From the NCBI RefSeq assembly GCF_019890615.1, contig NZ_JAINVZ010000001.1, positions 62,001 to 126,000 on the forward strand: DNA of 64,000 bases. Reading direction: 5' to 3'. Every line of letters starts with the position of its first letter. Within the stretch, counting starts at the first letter, position 1. The notes under the pieces were generated by a model, which was not told where the DNA came from, ran no database searches, and saw only the letters and a list, made by a program, of their open reading frames with translations. This document shows, in pieces, positions 19,047 through 28,242 of the stretch. The DNA comes from Streptantibioticus parmotrematis. Lineage in GTDB: Bacteria; Actinomycetota; Actinomycetes; Streptomycetales; Streptomycetaceae. The position numbers and the translations under genes were made by a program.

Positions 19047-20363
19047 ATGAGCGGCGTGCGCGGCACGGCCGAGGAGGAGCGGCTGGGGGAGTGGGAGCGC
19101 CGTCTGGAAGCGACGATGGCGTACCTGCCCTACCTGGCGTGGGGGGTGTCGGTGGTCCTGGCGGTGATGCCGTTCAGCGCCGGGGCCTCCCTGGGCCTCG
19201 TGCTGCCGCTCGCCCTCGCCGCCCTGGTGTGGCTGGCGCTGCGCACCGCGATGGACCGGCACACGGACCGGTTGCGGCTCGCCGAGCGGCCGTGGATCGC
19301 CGGGGCGCACTTCTCCGTCCTGCTGGCGCTCGTCTTCCAACTGGTCTTCACCAACCCGGTGTTCGGCTTCTTCGCCTTCAGCGGCTACGTGCAGGCCATG
19401 CGCTACCTCACCGGCCGCCGCCGGGCGGTCGCCGTGGCGGCGACCGCGGTGGCGACCTCGCTGTCGCAGATCGGCGGGCGGATCCCCACCACCGCCACCA
19501 TGCTCGGGGTGTTCGGCATGGCCGTGTCGTTCAACCTCGCGGTGGTCGGGGTGATCGTCACCCTCACTCAGGTGACCGAGTTGCAGAGCCGCCGTCGCAA
19601 GCAGGCCAACGCCGCGCTGTCCTTGGCCAACGAGCGGTTGACCGCCCTGCTCGCGGAGAACGCCGGACTCCAGGCGCAGTTGCTCACCCAGGCCCGCGAG
19701 GCGGGCGTCACGGACGAGCGCCAGCGGATGGCCCGGGAGATCCACGACACCGTGGCCCAGGGCCTGGCCGGCATCGTCACCCAATTGCAGGCCGCGGACC
19801 AGGCCCGTTCACACGGGGGTACGGACCTGGTCCAACGCCGTCATCTGGACAACGCGGCCCGGCTCGCCCGGGACGCGCTGGCCGACGCCCGGCGCGCGGT
19901 GCGGGCCCTGCGCCCCGCCCAGCTGGAGGAGGCGGAACTGCCGACCGCGCTCACCGAGGCGGTCGGCCAGTGGCGTGAACTGCACGGTGCCACGGCCGGG
20001 TTGACGGTCACCGGCGACGCTGTGCCGCTCCACCCCGAGGTGGAGATCACGTTGCTGCGGGCCGCGCAGGAGGCGCTGGCCAACGTGGGGAAGTACGCGG
20101 GGGCCGACCGCGTGGGACTGACGCTGTCGTACATGGAGGACGTGGTGACGCTGGACGTACGCGACGACGGGGTGGGATTCGACCCCGCGACACTCCCGGA
20201 ACCGGGCAGCCCCGACGCGCACGGCGCCGGGTTCGGGCTGACCGCGATGGGCCACCGGGTGCGCCGGCTGTCGGGGCGGCTGGAGGTCGAGTCGGAACCG
20301 GGCGGCGGCACCGCGCTGTCCGTCACCCTGCCCGCGATCCGCAGAGGCGGCCACGATGACTGA
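19047..20363 (+). CDS. Sensor histidine kinase, NarL-associated (HisKA_3)
   Basis: 438 aa. The N-terminal sensor is about six membrane helices (residues 30-185) without a clear extracellular domain. A coiled-coil follows, then the HisKA_3 dimerisation box DERQRMAREIHDTVAQGLAG with phospho-acceptor His233, and the ATPase domain with N-box ALANVGKYAG, G1 VRDDGVGFDP and G2 HGAGFGLTAMGHRV. ATG at 19047 has GGAGGGGAG upstream. It overlaps the response regulator gene by 8 bases and lies 56 bases after the exporter, so a four-gene operon is likely. Confidence 0.92.
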   Translation: MSGVRGTAEEERLGEWERRLEATMAYLPYLAWGVSVVLAVMPFSAGASLGLVLPLALAALVWLALRTAMDRHTDRLRLAERPWIAGAHFSVLLALVFQLVFTNPVFGFFAFSGYVQAMRYLTGRRRAVAVAATAVATSLSQIGGRIPTTATMLGVFGMAVSFNLAVVGVIVTLTQVTELQSRRRKQANAALSLANERLTALLAENAGLQAQLLTQAREAGVTDERQRMAREIHDTVAQGLAGIVTQLQAADQARSHGGTDLVQRRHLDNAARLARDALADARRAVRALRPAQLEEAELPTALTEAVGQWRELHGATAGLTVTGDAVPLHPEVEITLLRAAQEALANVGKYAGADRVGLTLSYMEDVVTLDVRDDGVGFDPATLPEPGSPDAHGAGFGLTAMGHRVRRLSGRLEVESEPGGGTALSVTLPAIRRGGHDD

Positions 20364-21006
20364 GACGACCGACCGCGTCACCCTGCTGATCGCCGACGAC
20401 CACCCGGTGGTGCGCGACGGACTGCGCGGCATGTTCGCGGGCGACCCCGGTTTCGAGGTGCTGGCCGAGGCGGGCGACGGCGCCGAGGCGGTCGCGCTCG
20501 CCGAACGGCTCGACCCGGACGTGGTGTTGATGGACCTGCGGATGCCGCGGATGGACGGCCTGACGGCCATCGGCGAGATCGCCGCGCGCGGGCTGCGGTG
20601 CCGGGTACTGGTGCTGACCACGTACGACACCGACGGCGACGTGCTGCCCGCGGTCAAGGCCGGTGCCACCGGCTACTTGCTGAAGGACACCGCCCGCGAG
20701 GACCTGTTCCGCGCGGTGCGCTCGGCCGCGCGCGGCGAGTCGGTGCTCTCCCCTGCGGTGGCCACGCGGCTGCTGGGGCAGGTGCGCACGCCGGAGGCGG
20801 AGCCGTTGAGCCCGCGCGAGCTGGAGGTGCTGGCGCTGGTCGCGGCCGGGTCCACCAACCGGGAGGCGGCGGTGCGGCTGTTCATCAGCGAGGCCACCGT
20901 GAAGACCCATCTGCTGCACGTCTACGCGAAGTTGGACGTCAAGGACCGCGCCTCGGCGGTGGCCGCCGCGTACCGCCGCGGCCTGCTGCCGCTGGCCGGG
21001 GAGTGA
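20356..21006 (+). CDS. Response regulator, NarL/FixJ family
   Basis: 216 aa. The receiver domain (residues 8-125) has the acidic pocket IADDHPVV, phospho-acceptor Asp60 in VVLMDLRMPRMDG, Thr in VLTTYDT and Lys in LLKDTARED. The C-terminal LuxR-type HTH (about 150-212) has LSPRELEVLALVAAGSTNRE and SEATVKTHLLHVYAKLDV. It is the partner of the overlapping kinase, and the likely regulator of the upstream ABC exporter. Confidence 0.94.
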   Translation: MTETTDRVTLLIADDHPVVRDGLRGMFAGDPGFEVLAEAGDGAEAVALAERLDPDVVLMDLRMPRMDGLTAIGEIAARGLRCRVLVLTTYDTDGDVLPAVKAGATGYLLKDTAREDLFRAVRSAARGESVLSPAVATRLLGQVRTPEAEPLSPRELEVLALVAAGSTNREAAVRLFISEATVKTHLLHVYAKLDVKDRASAVAAAYRRGLLPLAGE

Positions 21007-21064
21007 GGCGCGAGCGGGAACGCGCCGCGCCGCGTGCGGCGAACAGCCTTAATTGTAAGGAGTC

Positions 21065-21090
21065 TTGACAGTCTGTTGGTCTAGTCCAAT
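21065..21090 (+). promoter_or_regulatory. Chitinase promoter with DasR-type (dre) element
   Basis: A TTGACA box (21065-21070) is followed within the promoter spacer by the palindrome TTGGTCTAGTCCAA (21076-21089), which matches the known Streptomyces DasR-responsive consensus around GGTCTAGACC with one change. DasR is the GntR-type repressor released by aminosugar phosphates. The position, overlapping the promoter 54 bases before the start codon, fits repression of the chitinase. Confidence 0.8.
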
Positions 21091-21143
21091 CATGGTCCGC
21101 ATTGCGCCGCTCCACGCGCTCTTCCACCCTGCTGGGAGCAGAC

Positions 21144-22907
21144 ATGACTCGACTCAGATCGATCCGGGCCGCCGCGACCGCGCTGGTCACCGCCGCGGCC
21201 TCCGCCGGACTGCTCATGACCTCCGGGGGCGCCGCGCACGCGGCGGCGCCCACCCCGTTGCCCGCTCACGTCTTCGCCCCGTACTTCGAGGCCTACAACG
21301 GCGACAGCCCCGCCCAGCTGGCCTCCGCCTCCGGCAACAAGTACCTGACGATGGCGTTCATCCAGGCCGACACCAAGGGATCGTGCACCCCGTACTGGGA
21401 CGGCGACACCAGCACCCCCATCGCGTCGTCCACCTTCGGCAGCGACATCTCCGCCATCCAGGCGGGCGGCGGCGACGTCATCCCGTCCTTCGGCGGCTAC
21501 GCGGCCGACGACGGTGGCACCGACATCGCCGACAGCTGCACCGACGTCTCCCAGATAGCCGCCGCGTACGAGAAGGTCATCACCACCTACAACGTCAGCC
21601 GCATCGACCTCGACACCGAGGACAACTCGCTGACCAACACCGCGGGCATCGATCGCCGCAACAAGGCCATCAAGGAGGTGGAGGACTGGGCGACGGCCAA
21701 CAACCGCACCGTGCAGTTCTCCTACACCCTGCCGACCACCACCAGTGGCCTGGCCAGCAGTGGACTCGCCGTGCTGAAGAACGCGGTCTCCAACGGGGCG
21801 CGCGTCGACGTCGTCAACATCATGACGTTCGACTACTACGACGGCGCCACCCATGAGATGGCGAACGACACCGAGTCCGCTGCCAGCGGTCTGGTCGGCC
21901 AGCTCGCGAGCCTGTACCCGACCAAGACCCAGGCACAGCTGTGGGCGATGGTCGGCGTCACCGAGATGCCCGGCATCGACGACTACGGCGCCGCCGAGAC
22001 GTTCACCACCGCGGACGCGGCGACCGTGGAGAACTGGGCGGTCTCCAAGGGCATCAGCACCCTGTCGTTCTGGGCCCTCCAGCGCGACAACGGCGGCTGC
22101 CCCGGCACCGGCGGCTCCGACACCTGCTCGGGCATCAGCCAGGACCAGTGGTACTTCAGCCACACCTTCGAACCGTTCACCAGTGGCGGCGGCGTCACCC
22201 CGCCGCCGGTCGGCAACGACTTCTCGGTCTCGGCGTCGCCCTCCTCCGGCTCCGTCGCCCCGGGCGGCACGGCGACCGCCACCATCGGCACCGCCGTCAC
22301 CTCCGGCTCGGCGCAGTCGGTCGCGCTCACCGCGAGCGGCGCGCCGGCGGGCGTGACCGTCTCGCTCAGCCCCACCTCGGTCACCGCGGGCGGCTCCTCC
22401 ACGCTGACCGCGACCGTCGGCTCCTCGGCGGCCGCGGGCAGCTACCCCATCACGGTCACCGGCACCGCCGCCTCCGGCAGCCACTCCGCCACCTACACCC
22501 TGACGGTCACCGGCTCCGGCCCCGGATCGGGCTCGCTGGCCAACGGCGGGTTCGAGAGCGGCACCAGCCCGTGGACCTGCGCGAGCGGCAGCACGGTGGT
22601 CTCCACCCCCGTGCACTCCGGCAGCCACGCCCTCCAGGTCACGCCCACCTCCAGCACCACCGGTGAGTGCGACCAGTCCGTCACCCTCAAGCCGAACACC
22701 AGCTACACGCTGACCGGCTGGGTGCAGGGCTCCTACGCGTACATCGGCGTCAGCGGCGGGGCGACCGCCAGCACCTGGACGAACTCCAGCGGCTGGACCA
22801 AGCTCACCGTGCCCTTCACCACCGGCTCCTCCGGCACCGTCACGGTCTACGTGCACGGCTGGTACGGCCAGGGCAACGTCTACGCGGACGACTTCACGCT
22901 CGGCTGA
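21144..22907 (+). CDS. Secreted GH18 chitinase with Ig-like and carbohydrate-binding domains
   Basis: 587 aa from ATG at 21144 (GGGAG upstream). The signal peptide ends near AHAAA (residue 35). The GH18 catalytic domain (about 40-350) carries the active-site stretch SRIDLDTED with Asp155, Asp157 and the catalytic acid Glu159, and MTFDYYDG. Next come a Ser/Thr-rich NEW3/Ig-like module (about 365-450, [12 protein letters not shown]) and a C-terminal jelly-roll carbohydrate-binding module (about 460-587, [15 protein letters not shown]). It degrades chitin outside the cell. Regulation by the adjacent dre is expected. Confidence 0.94.
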   Translation: MTRLRSIRAAATALVTAAASAGLLMTSGGAAHAAAPTPLPAHVFAPYFEAYNGDSPAQLASASGNKYLTMAFIQADTKGSCTPYWDGDTSTPIASSTFGSDISAIQAGGGDVIPSFGGYAADDGGTDIADSCTDVSQIAAAYEKVITTYNVSRIDLDTEDNSLTNTAGIDRRNKAIKEVEDWATANNRTVQFSYTLPTTTSGLASSGLAVLKNAVSNGARVDVVNIMTFDYYDGATHEMANDTESAASGLVGQLASLYPTKTQAQLWAMVGVTEMPGIDDYGAAETFTTADAATVENWAVSKGISTLSFWALQRDNGGCPGTGGSDTCSGISQDQWYFSHTFEPFTSGGGVTPPPVGNDFSVSASPSSGSVAPGGTATATIGTAVTSGSAQSVALTASGAPAGVTVSLSPTSVTAGGSSTLTATVGSSAAAGSYPITVTGTAASGSHSATYTLTVTGSGPGSGSLANGGFESGTSPWTCASGSTVVSTPVHSGSHALQVTPTSSTTGECDQSVTLKPNTSYTLTGWVQGSYAYIGVSGGATASTWTNSSGWTKLTVPFTTGSSGTVTVYVHGWYGQGNVYADDFTLG

Positions 22908-22928
22908 CGACCGCGACCGGCACCGCCG

Positions 22929-22966
22929 CCGAGGGCCCGTGGGGAACGCTCCCCGCGGGCCCTCGG
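22929..22966 (+). terminator. Terminator after chitinase
   Basis: 17-bp stem with one G-T pair (arms 22929-22945 and 22950-22966) and a 4-base loop, 21 bases after the stop. The rest of the 317-base spacer to 23225 shows nothing recognisable. Confidence 0.75.
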
Positions 22967-23224
22967 CACGTTTCCCCGCGCGGCCCCACGGCCTCCTTCC
23001 GGGCCCCCGTCACCCGGATGACCCAGTCGGCCGCACCGTGCCCACACCACGGCCGGCACACGCCATCGCCTCCCGCGAACGGCCCTGGGCCCCGCGCGCT
23101 CCGCGCCCGGGTGGCGGACAATCTTCGCATCGACGAACACCGCGACGACCAGGACGAGCGAACCGCCGGACAGGAGGAGCCGAGGACCCGGCCGGGGCGA
23201 CGACCAGCGGACGAGGGCAGGTGG

Positions 23225-24637
23225 ATGACCGAACCGGTGGACAGCGCGAGAGACGGTCCCGAACGCGGCGCCGTGCACGGCAGCGCCCCGCTGCTGGGCG
23301 GACGCCGTGTCCGCGTCCACCATGCCGTGCGCGTCGCCGCCGTGGTGGTCGCGGGCCTGCTGCTGCTCACGACCGGCGCGGGCGTGTGGCTGTACGCCCA
23401 CCTCAACGGCAACCTGCGCGGGCTGCCGCTGTTCGGCGGCGCCACCGGTGACGCGGGACGCGAGAAGCCCGACGCCTTCGGCCGCACCCCGGTCAACGTG
23501 CTGGTGATCGGCTCCGACAGCCGCGCCGACCCGGCCGACTGCGCCCTCGGCGGCGACTGCGGACCGGGCCAGAACGCCGACGTGGAGATGGTCGTCCACC
23601 TGTCCGCCGACCGGTCCAACGCCACCGTCATGAGCGTCCCCCGTGACACCGTGACCGACCTGCCCGCCTGCAAGGCCCCGGCCGGCGGCGGCGTGGTGGC
23701 GGCCCGCCACGACCAGATCAACTCCACGCTGCGCTACGGCCCCGGCTGCACGGTGGCGGCCGTGCACCAGCTCACCGGCATCCCCATCGACCACTTCATG
23801 ATGATCGGGTTCGACGGGGTGGTCCGGATGTCCGACGCGGTCGGCGGCGTGGACGTGTGCGTGGACCGATCCGTCTACGACCCCTACTCCCACCTGAAGC
23901 TGACCAAGGGCAGGCACACCCTCAAGGGCCTGGCCGCCCTGGAGTTCCTGCGCTCGCGGCACGCCTTCGGCGACGGCAGCGACCTCGGCCGCACCTACGC
24001 CCAGCACCTCTACCTCGGCTCGCTGGTGCGCCGGATGAAGGCCACCGGCACCCTGACCGACCCGGCCGCGCTCTACGCCCTCGCCGACGCGGCCACCAAG
24101 GCGCTCACCGTGGACACCGGCCTGGACAGCGTCCCGAAGCTCCTGGGCCTGGCTGCCGACCTGAACAAGGTGCAGCCCTCCCGCGTCACGTTCACCACCA
24201 TGCAGAGCGAGCCCGACCCGGTGAACCCCGGCCGCGTCGTCGTCGCGCCCGCGGCCCAGGCACTCTTCTCCGCCATCGCCGCCGACCGGGCCCTCACCAC
24301 GCCCGACGGCGCCAAGTCGGCCGTGGCGACCGCGTTGCAGCGGGCCGCCGCCACGCCCGAGGCGATGGCCGACCTGGAGAGCCGGATCGCCCACCGGGAC
24401 CGCTCCGCGCGGGCGTCCGGCGCGCCGCCCGGAGACGTTTCCGTCGCCGCGTACGCGACCTCCGCGCTGCCGGGCGGCAGCGACGACTCCGGCTACGACG
24501 CGCACGCCGAGACCGCCGGCCAGGACACCGGCTGCGCCTCGGTCAGCCCGTACCAGACGGTGGCGGTGGGCGGCGTGCGGATGACGCCGTCCCAGGCGTT
24601 CACCGCGAGCCGTGGCGTCCCGCTGTCGGCACCCTGA
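23225..24637 (+). CDS. LytR-CpsA-Psr (LCP) family protein
   Basis: 470 aa. A cytoplasmic N-terminus of about 35 residues and one membrane helix (VRVAAVVVAGLLLLTTGAGV) precede an extracellular LCP domain (about 95-330): VNVLVIGSDSRADP, VEMVVHLSADRSNATVMSVP with the conserved Arg, GIPIDHFMMIGFDG and EFLRSRHAFGDGSDLGR. LCP proteins attach secondary polymers (teichoic acids, arabinogalactan-like glycans) to peptidoglycan. The C-terminal 140 residues are of unknown fold. No polymer-synthesis gene is adjacent. Confidence 0.92.
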   Translation: MTEPVDSARDGPERGAVHGSAPLLGGRRVRVHHAVRVAAVVVAGLLLLTTGAGVWLYAHLNGNLRGLPLFGGATGDAGREKPDAFGRTPVNVLVIGSDSRADPADCALGGDCGPGQNADVEMVVHLSADRSNATVMSVPRDTVTDLPACKAPAGGGVVAARHDQINSTLRYGPGCTVAAVHQLTGIPIDHFMMIGFDGVVRMSDAVGGVDVCVDRSVYDPYSHLKLTKGRHTLKGLAALEFLRSRHAFGDGSDLGRTYAQHLYLGSLVRRMKATGTLTDPAALYALADAATKALTVDTGLDSVPKLLGLAADLNKVQPSRVTFTTMQSEPDPVNPGRVVVAPAAQALFSAIAADRALTTPDGAKSAVATALQRAAATPEAMADLESRIAHRDRSARASGAPPGDVSVAAYATSALPGGSDDSGYDAHAETAGQDTGCASVSPYQTVAVGGVRMTPSQAFTASRGVPLSAP

Positions 24638-24644
24638 CGAACGG

Positions 24645-24689
24645 TCCCGAGGCGTCCCCCGGAAGCGTCCCGAGGCGTCCCCGGAAACG
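24645..24689 (+). repeat. Tandem repeat of about 23 bp after the LCP gene
   Basis: Copies 24645-24667 and 24668-24689 share the TCCCGAGGCGTCCCC core and differ by one insertion and one substitution. No function is apparent. Confidence 0.75.
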
Positions 24690-24792
24690 TCCCCACGGCG
24701 TTCACGCGCCGGACGCGTCGGTCTCACCCGGGCTCCACCGCGCCGCGCGAGCCTGCGGGCGTCGCCGCCGAGCCGCCCGGAACGGAACGCCC

Positions 24793-25686
24793 ATGACCAG
24801 TGCACCCGCACCCGCCCGGTTCCGTGACGTGCCGGGCTGGTTCTTCCCCGCCGACCAGGTGCTCTTCGACTGGTTCCTCACCCGGCAGCACGCCCGCGGC
24901 GAGCGCGGCGACCTGCTGGAGATCGGCGTCTACCTCGGCAAGAGCGCCATCTTCAGCGGCTGCTACCTGGCCGAGGGGGAGCGCTTCACCGTCTGCGACC
25001 TGTTCGACTCGCCGGCCGAGGACCGCTCCAACAGCGCCGAGATGGCCAAGTCCTACGCCACCTTGACCCGGCGCGCCTTCGAGGCCAACTACCTCGCCTT
25101 CCACGAGCGGCTGCCAAGGGTCGTGCAGGGCCTGTCCTCCCTGGTCGCCACCGAGGTACCGGACGCCGCCTGCCGCTTCGTCCACGTCGACGCCTCGCAC
25201 CTGTACGACCACGTGCGCGGCGACATCCTCCAAGCTCGGGCCAAGCTGCTGCCGTACGGCATCGTGGCGCTCGACGACTTCCGCGCCGAGCACTGTCCCG
25301 GCGTCGCCGCCGCCACCTGGGAGGCGGTCACCAGCGGCGGCCTGCGGCCGGTCTGCGTCACCGGCACCAAGTTCTACGGCACCTGGGGCGATCCGGAGCC
25401 GGTGCGCGACGAACTGCTGGGGATGCTGGGCAGCCGTCGCGACCTGTGGCACGAGGTCCAGTCGGTCGCCGGGCAACGGCTGATCAGGATCGACGGCAAG
25501 AAGGCCGACGCCCCGAGGCATCCGGCCGCCCTGCGCGTCGACGCCCCCGCACCGCACCCCGCCTCCGCCGCAGGCGACGGCGCCGCCGAGCGCCCGGACC
25601 GCGGCCGTTCGCTGGCCGGACGACTGGCGGCACGGACCCTGCCGGGCACCGTCGTCCGGGCCCTGGCGGGCCGCGCCCGGAGGTGA
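24793..25686 (+). CDS. Class I SAM methyltransferase (Methyltransf_24, TylF/macrocin-like)
   Basis: 297 aa. The fold of the small-molecule O-methyltransferases is visible: GDLLEIGVYLGKSAIFSG (motif I), FTVCDLFDSPAEDRSN, CRFVHVDASHLYDHVRGDI and LPYGIVALDDFRAEHCPG (acidic metal-binding Asp pair as in macrocin-type enzymes). The last 60 residues are a disordered Ala/Pro-rich tail with a basic end. The substrate is unknown and no biosynthetic cluster surrounds it. Confidence 0.8.
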   Translation: MTSAPAPARFRDVPGWFFPADQVLFDWFLTRQHARGERGDLLEIGVYLGKSAIFSGCYLAEGERFTVCDLFDSPAEDRSNSAEMAKSYATLTRRAFEANYLAFHERLPRVVQGLSSLVATEVPDAACRFVHVDASHLYDHVRGDILQARAKLLPYGIVALDDFRAEHCPGVAAATWEAVTSGGLRPVCVTGTKFYGTWGDPEPVRDELLGMLGSRRDLWHEVQSVAGQRLIRIDGKKADAPRHPAALRVDAPAPHPASAAGDGAAERPDRGRSLAGRLAARTLPGTVVRALAGRARR

Positions 25687-25823
25687 CGCGGGGCGAGGGC
25701 GAGCACAAATCCACGTAATCCCGAGGCCGTTGGCACGTCGACGTGGCGGTCCGGCCGTTCGCCGGGCATGCTGCGGGGTGCACAAGGAATCCCCCCATGG
25801 AATCCTGGCGGAGGAGGGACACT

Positions 25824-26840
25824 GTGGGAACGGCCTTCGCACTCCCGCTGCTCGGCGTCGCGTTCGCGGTCGCGGCACCGCGCATGCTCTGCCGCGCCCG
25901 CTGGCAGGACCGCGAGCCGGTGGTGGCCCTGTGGATCTGGCAGTGCGTGGTCGCCGCCGTGCTGCTGTGCTTCGGACTGTCCCTGCTCGTCACCGCCGCC
26001 GCGTTGTGCGCGCCACTGCGAGCCGACCTCTTCCTGCTCGCGCCGCGCGGGGTGCAGCAGGCGTACGGGCTGGCCACCGGCGGCGCCTGGCGCGGGGTGT
26101 TCGCCGCCGTCCTGCTCACCGGCGCCGTCCATCTCGTCCTGCACCTGGCGCGGGAGGCGCACCTCGCGCGCATCAGCCGCCGCAGGCGCTACCGGGAACT
26201 GCGCGCCGCCGCCCCCGCCCTGCCGCGCGACCCCTGCCTGGACACCCCGCGCAGGCTCGGACGCCGCGCCGAACACGTCCTGGTGATGGAGAACCCGCGA
26301 CCGCAGGCCTGGTCCCTGCCGGTGCCACGCCATCCGCTGCAACTGGTGGTCTCCACCGGCGCGATGCGGCGGCTGAGCACCGAGCAGCTGGATGCCGTCC
26401 TCGCCCACGAGCGCGCCCACGCCCGCGCCCGCCACCACCTGCTCCTGCAGTCCGCCGGGGCGCTCACCACCGCGTTCCCCTCCTCCGCGCTCTTCGCCGC
26501 CTACGCCGACCGCTCGGCCCGGCTGGTGGAGCTGGCCGCGGACGACGCCGCCGCGCACCGGCACGGCCAGCTGGCGACCGCGCTGGCCCTGATCGACCTC
26601 AACGACAGCCGCGTCGGCCTGGCCAGGGTTCCGCTGCCGGCCGGCTGGAGCCCGGGGACCCCGCCGCCGCCCCCGGTCGAGCAGATCACCGAGCGGGTCG
26701 ACCGGCTGCTGACCGGGCCGCCCCGGCTGCGTCCGCTGCAACGGCTCAACCTCACCGCCGCCGGACTCGCCATCATCCTGGTGCCGGTGCTCGTCGCGCT
26801 GGCCCCGGGGCTGGGCGCGCTGTTCACCACGCCCTGGTGA
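25824..26840 (+). CDS. M56-family (BlaR1/HtpX-like) membrane metallopeptidase
   Basis: 338 aa from GTG at 25824 with GGAGGAGGG upstream; ATG at 25797 is an alternative. Three N-terminal membrane helices (about 1-20, 35-60, 90-110), then the zinc motif HERAH within LDAVLAHERAHARARHH and the third-ligand region LVELAADDAA, and a C-terminal helix (AAGLAIILVPVLVALA). M56 proteins in Streptomyces usually sit beside a BlaI-type repressor gene; none is present on either side here, so its partner or target is unclear. Confidence 0.87.
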   Translation: MGTAFALPLLGVAFAVAAPRMLCRARWQDREPVVALWIWQCVVAAVLLCFGLSLLVTAAALCAPLRADLFLLAPRGVQQAYGLATGGAWRGVFAAVLLTGAVHLVLHLAREAHLARISRRRRYRELRAAAPALPRDPCLDTPRRLGRRAEHVLVMENPRPQAWSLPVPRHPLQLVVSTGAMRRLSTEQLDAVLAHERAHARARHHLLLQSAGALTTAFPSSALFAAYADRSARLVELAADDAAAHRHGQLATALALIDLNDSRVGLARVPLPAGWSPGTPPPPPVEQITERVDRLLTGPPRLRPLQRLNLTAAGLAIILVPVLVALAPGLGALFTTPW

Positions 26841-26974
26841 CCCCTGGCGACCGGTCGCAACTCCCGGTACGGGCAAGGGCCTCCGGCGCGGTCGGTCCCA
26901 GCCCGCTGTGGTACGTGTAGGGCGAACGGAACACTCCGCTATCCGGTGAACCGCCACAGCGACCAGGAGACGAC

Positions 26975-27718
26975 ATGAGCGACACCATGACCGCGGGCAC
27001 GGTCACGATCACCAGCGGCGACGGCGACGAGATCGAGGCGTACCTCGCGCACCCGGTCGACGGCCCGCAGCGCGGCGGCGTGGTGGTCATCCACCACATG
27101 CCCGGCTACGACCGGTGGTCCAAGGAGGTCGTCCGCCGCTTCGCCTCCGACGGCTGGGCGGCGCTGTGCCCGAACCTCTACTCCCGCCAGGCGCCCGGCG
27201 CCAGCCCCGACGACGCGGCCGCGGCGGTACGCGCGCTGGGCGGTGTCTCCGACGAGCAGCTGGTCGCCGACGTGGAGGGCGCGATGCGCCACCTGAAGGC
27301 GCTGCCCGGGGCCAACGGCAAGGTCGGCGTCATCGGCCACTGCTCCGGCGGCCGTCAGGCGTTCCTCGCGGCCTGCTCGCTGTCGCTGGACGCGGCTGTG
27401 GACTGCTACGGCGCGTTCGTCGCCAAGGAGCCGGACGCGGGCTTCCCGCTCAAGGTCAAGCCCGTGCTGGGGCTCGCCGGGAACCTGTCCGCCCCGCTGC
27501 TGGGCCTGTTCGGCGCCGAGGACTCCTTCCCCGCGCCGGACGAGGTCGCCCAACTCGCCGCCGAGCTGGAGCGGTTGGGCAAGGATCACGAGTTCCACAC
27601 CTACGAGGGCGCCGGGCACGCCTTCTTCGCCACCGACCGGCCCAGCTACCGGCCGGAGGCCGCGGTGGACGGCTGGGAGAAGATCTACGGCTTCTTCGGC
27701 CGCCACCTGTCGGCCTGA
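26975..27718 (+). CDS. Dienelactone hydrolase family protein
   Basis: 247 aa alpha/beta hydrolase. The Cys-Asp-His triad of the DLH family is visible: Cys in VIGHCSGGRQAF, Asp in FGAEDSFPAPDEV and His in YEGAGHAFFATDRP. It resembles carboxymethylenebutenolidase, which opens dienelactone in chloro-aromatic breakdown, but DLH homologues act on varied esters and lactones. ATG at 26975 has CAGGAG upstream. The next gene follows by 47 bases on the same strand. Confidence 0.9.
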   Translation: MSDTMTAGTVTITSGDGDEIEAYLAHPVDGPQRGGVVVIHHMPGYDRWSKEVVRRFASDGWAALCPNLYSRQAPGASPDDAAAAVRALGGVSDEQLVADVEGAMRHLKALPGANGKVGVIGHCSGGRQAFLAACSLSLDAAVDCYGAFVAKEPDAGFPLKVKPVLGLAGNLSAPLLGLFGAEDSFPAPDEVAQLAAELERLGKDHEFHTYEGAGHAFFATDRPSYRPEAAVDGWEKIYGFFGRHLSA

Positions 27719-27765
27719 CCGCCCGACCCCACCGCCCTACCCCCCGCGTTCCGCAGGAGACCGTC

Positions 27766-28053
27766 ATGTGCACGTACCTGACCGAGAAGATCGCCCTCGA
27801 AGGCAGCGGCAAGGGCACCCCGGGCTGGTTCCCGGTCACCCAGGCCGCCGTCTACGTCGACCACCCCCAGCACCACCCGCAGGAGCACACCGTCAACATC
27901 GACTTCACCAACCCCGGCCGGGGCCCGTCGGCCCGGGTGGCGCTGGAGCTGACCGAGGAGGCGGCGCGCGACCTGGTTGACGCGATCCAGCGGGCGCTGG
28001 CCTCGGCCCCGGACGGGCTCGCCGCGGCCGGCCGCCGTCCGGCCGCGGTGTGA
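27766..28053 (+). CDS. Small protein, DUF6295-like
   Basis: 95 aa. It begins MCTYLTEKIALEGSGKG and has VYVDHPQHHPQEHTVNIDF and LELTEEAARDLVDAI, matching from memory the widespread actinobacterial DUF6295 proteins. No function is known for them. There is no signal peptide. CAGGAG ribosome site is upstream. It probably shares a transcript with the dienelactone hydrolase. Confidence 0.75.
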   Translation: MCTYLTEKIALEGSGKGTPGWFPVTQAAVYVDHPQHHPQEHTVNIDFTNPGRGPSARVALELTEEAARDLVDAIQRALASAPDGLAAAGRRPAAV

Positions 28054-28060
28054 CCCCGGT

Positions 28061-28220
28061 TCAGCCGGAGATCTTCCCGAAGATCCCGGAGCAGGCGCAG
28101 CCGGTGCCCTTGTCGTAGCCGTCGACGTCCCAGAAGGCCGGCTCCTGGACGCTCTTGCTCCTGGCGTCCAGGGGCAGGCCGGGCGTCGAGCTCTCCAGGC
28201 CCTCCGGGGCGACGTGTCAT
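28061..28220 (-). pseudogene. Possible Cys-containing peptide gene, start out of frame
   Basis: Starting about 20 bases after the beta-propeller gene on the same strand, a frame ending at 28061 reads LESSTPGLPLDARSKS, VQEPAFWDVDGYDKGTG and CACSGIFGKISG. The conserved-looking acidic segment and small Cys/Ser/Gly tail resemble a RiPP precursor (leader with an LxLD-like box, core with Cys and Ser). The frame has no ATG, GTG or TTG before a stop at 28219; the only ATG (28220) is in another frame. So it is either a frameshifted remnant, uses an unusual start, or is chance. No modification enzymes are nearby. Confidence 0.3.
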
Positions 28221-28242
28221 CGGGGGCCAGGCTCCCGCCCGC

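Noticed and set aside
24645-24689. CRISPR-like direct repeats
   Set aside because: Only two adjacent copies with no spacer; a simple tandem duplication. No array or cas gene was found anywhere in the window.
28061-28220. Lasso peptide or class III lanthipeptide call for the Cys-containing tail
   Set aside because: There is no ring-forming Asp/Glu at the lasso position, no SxxSxxxC pattern and no modifying or transport genes; only a general RiPP-like possibility is kept.
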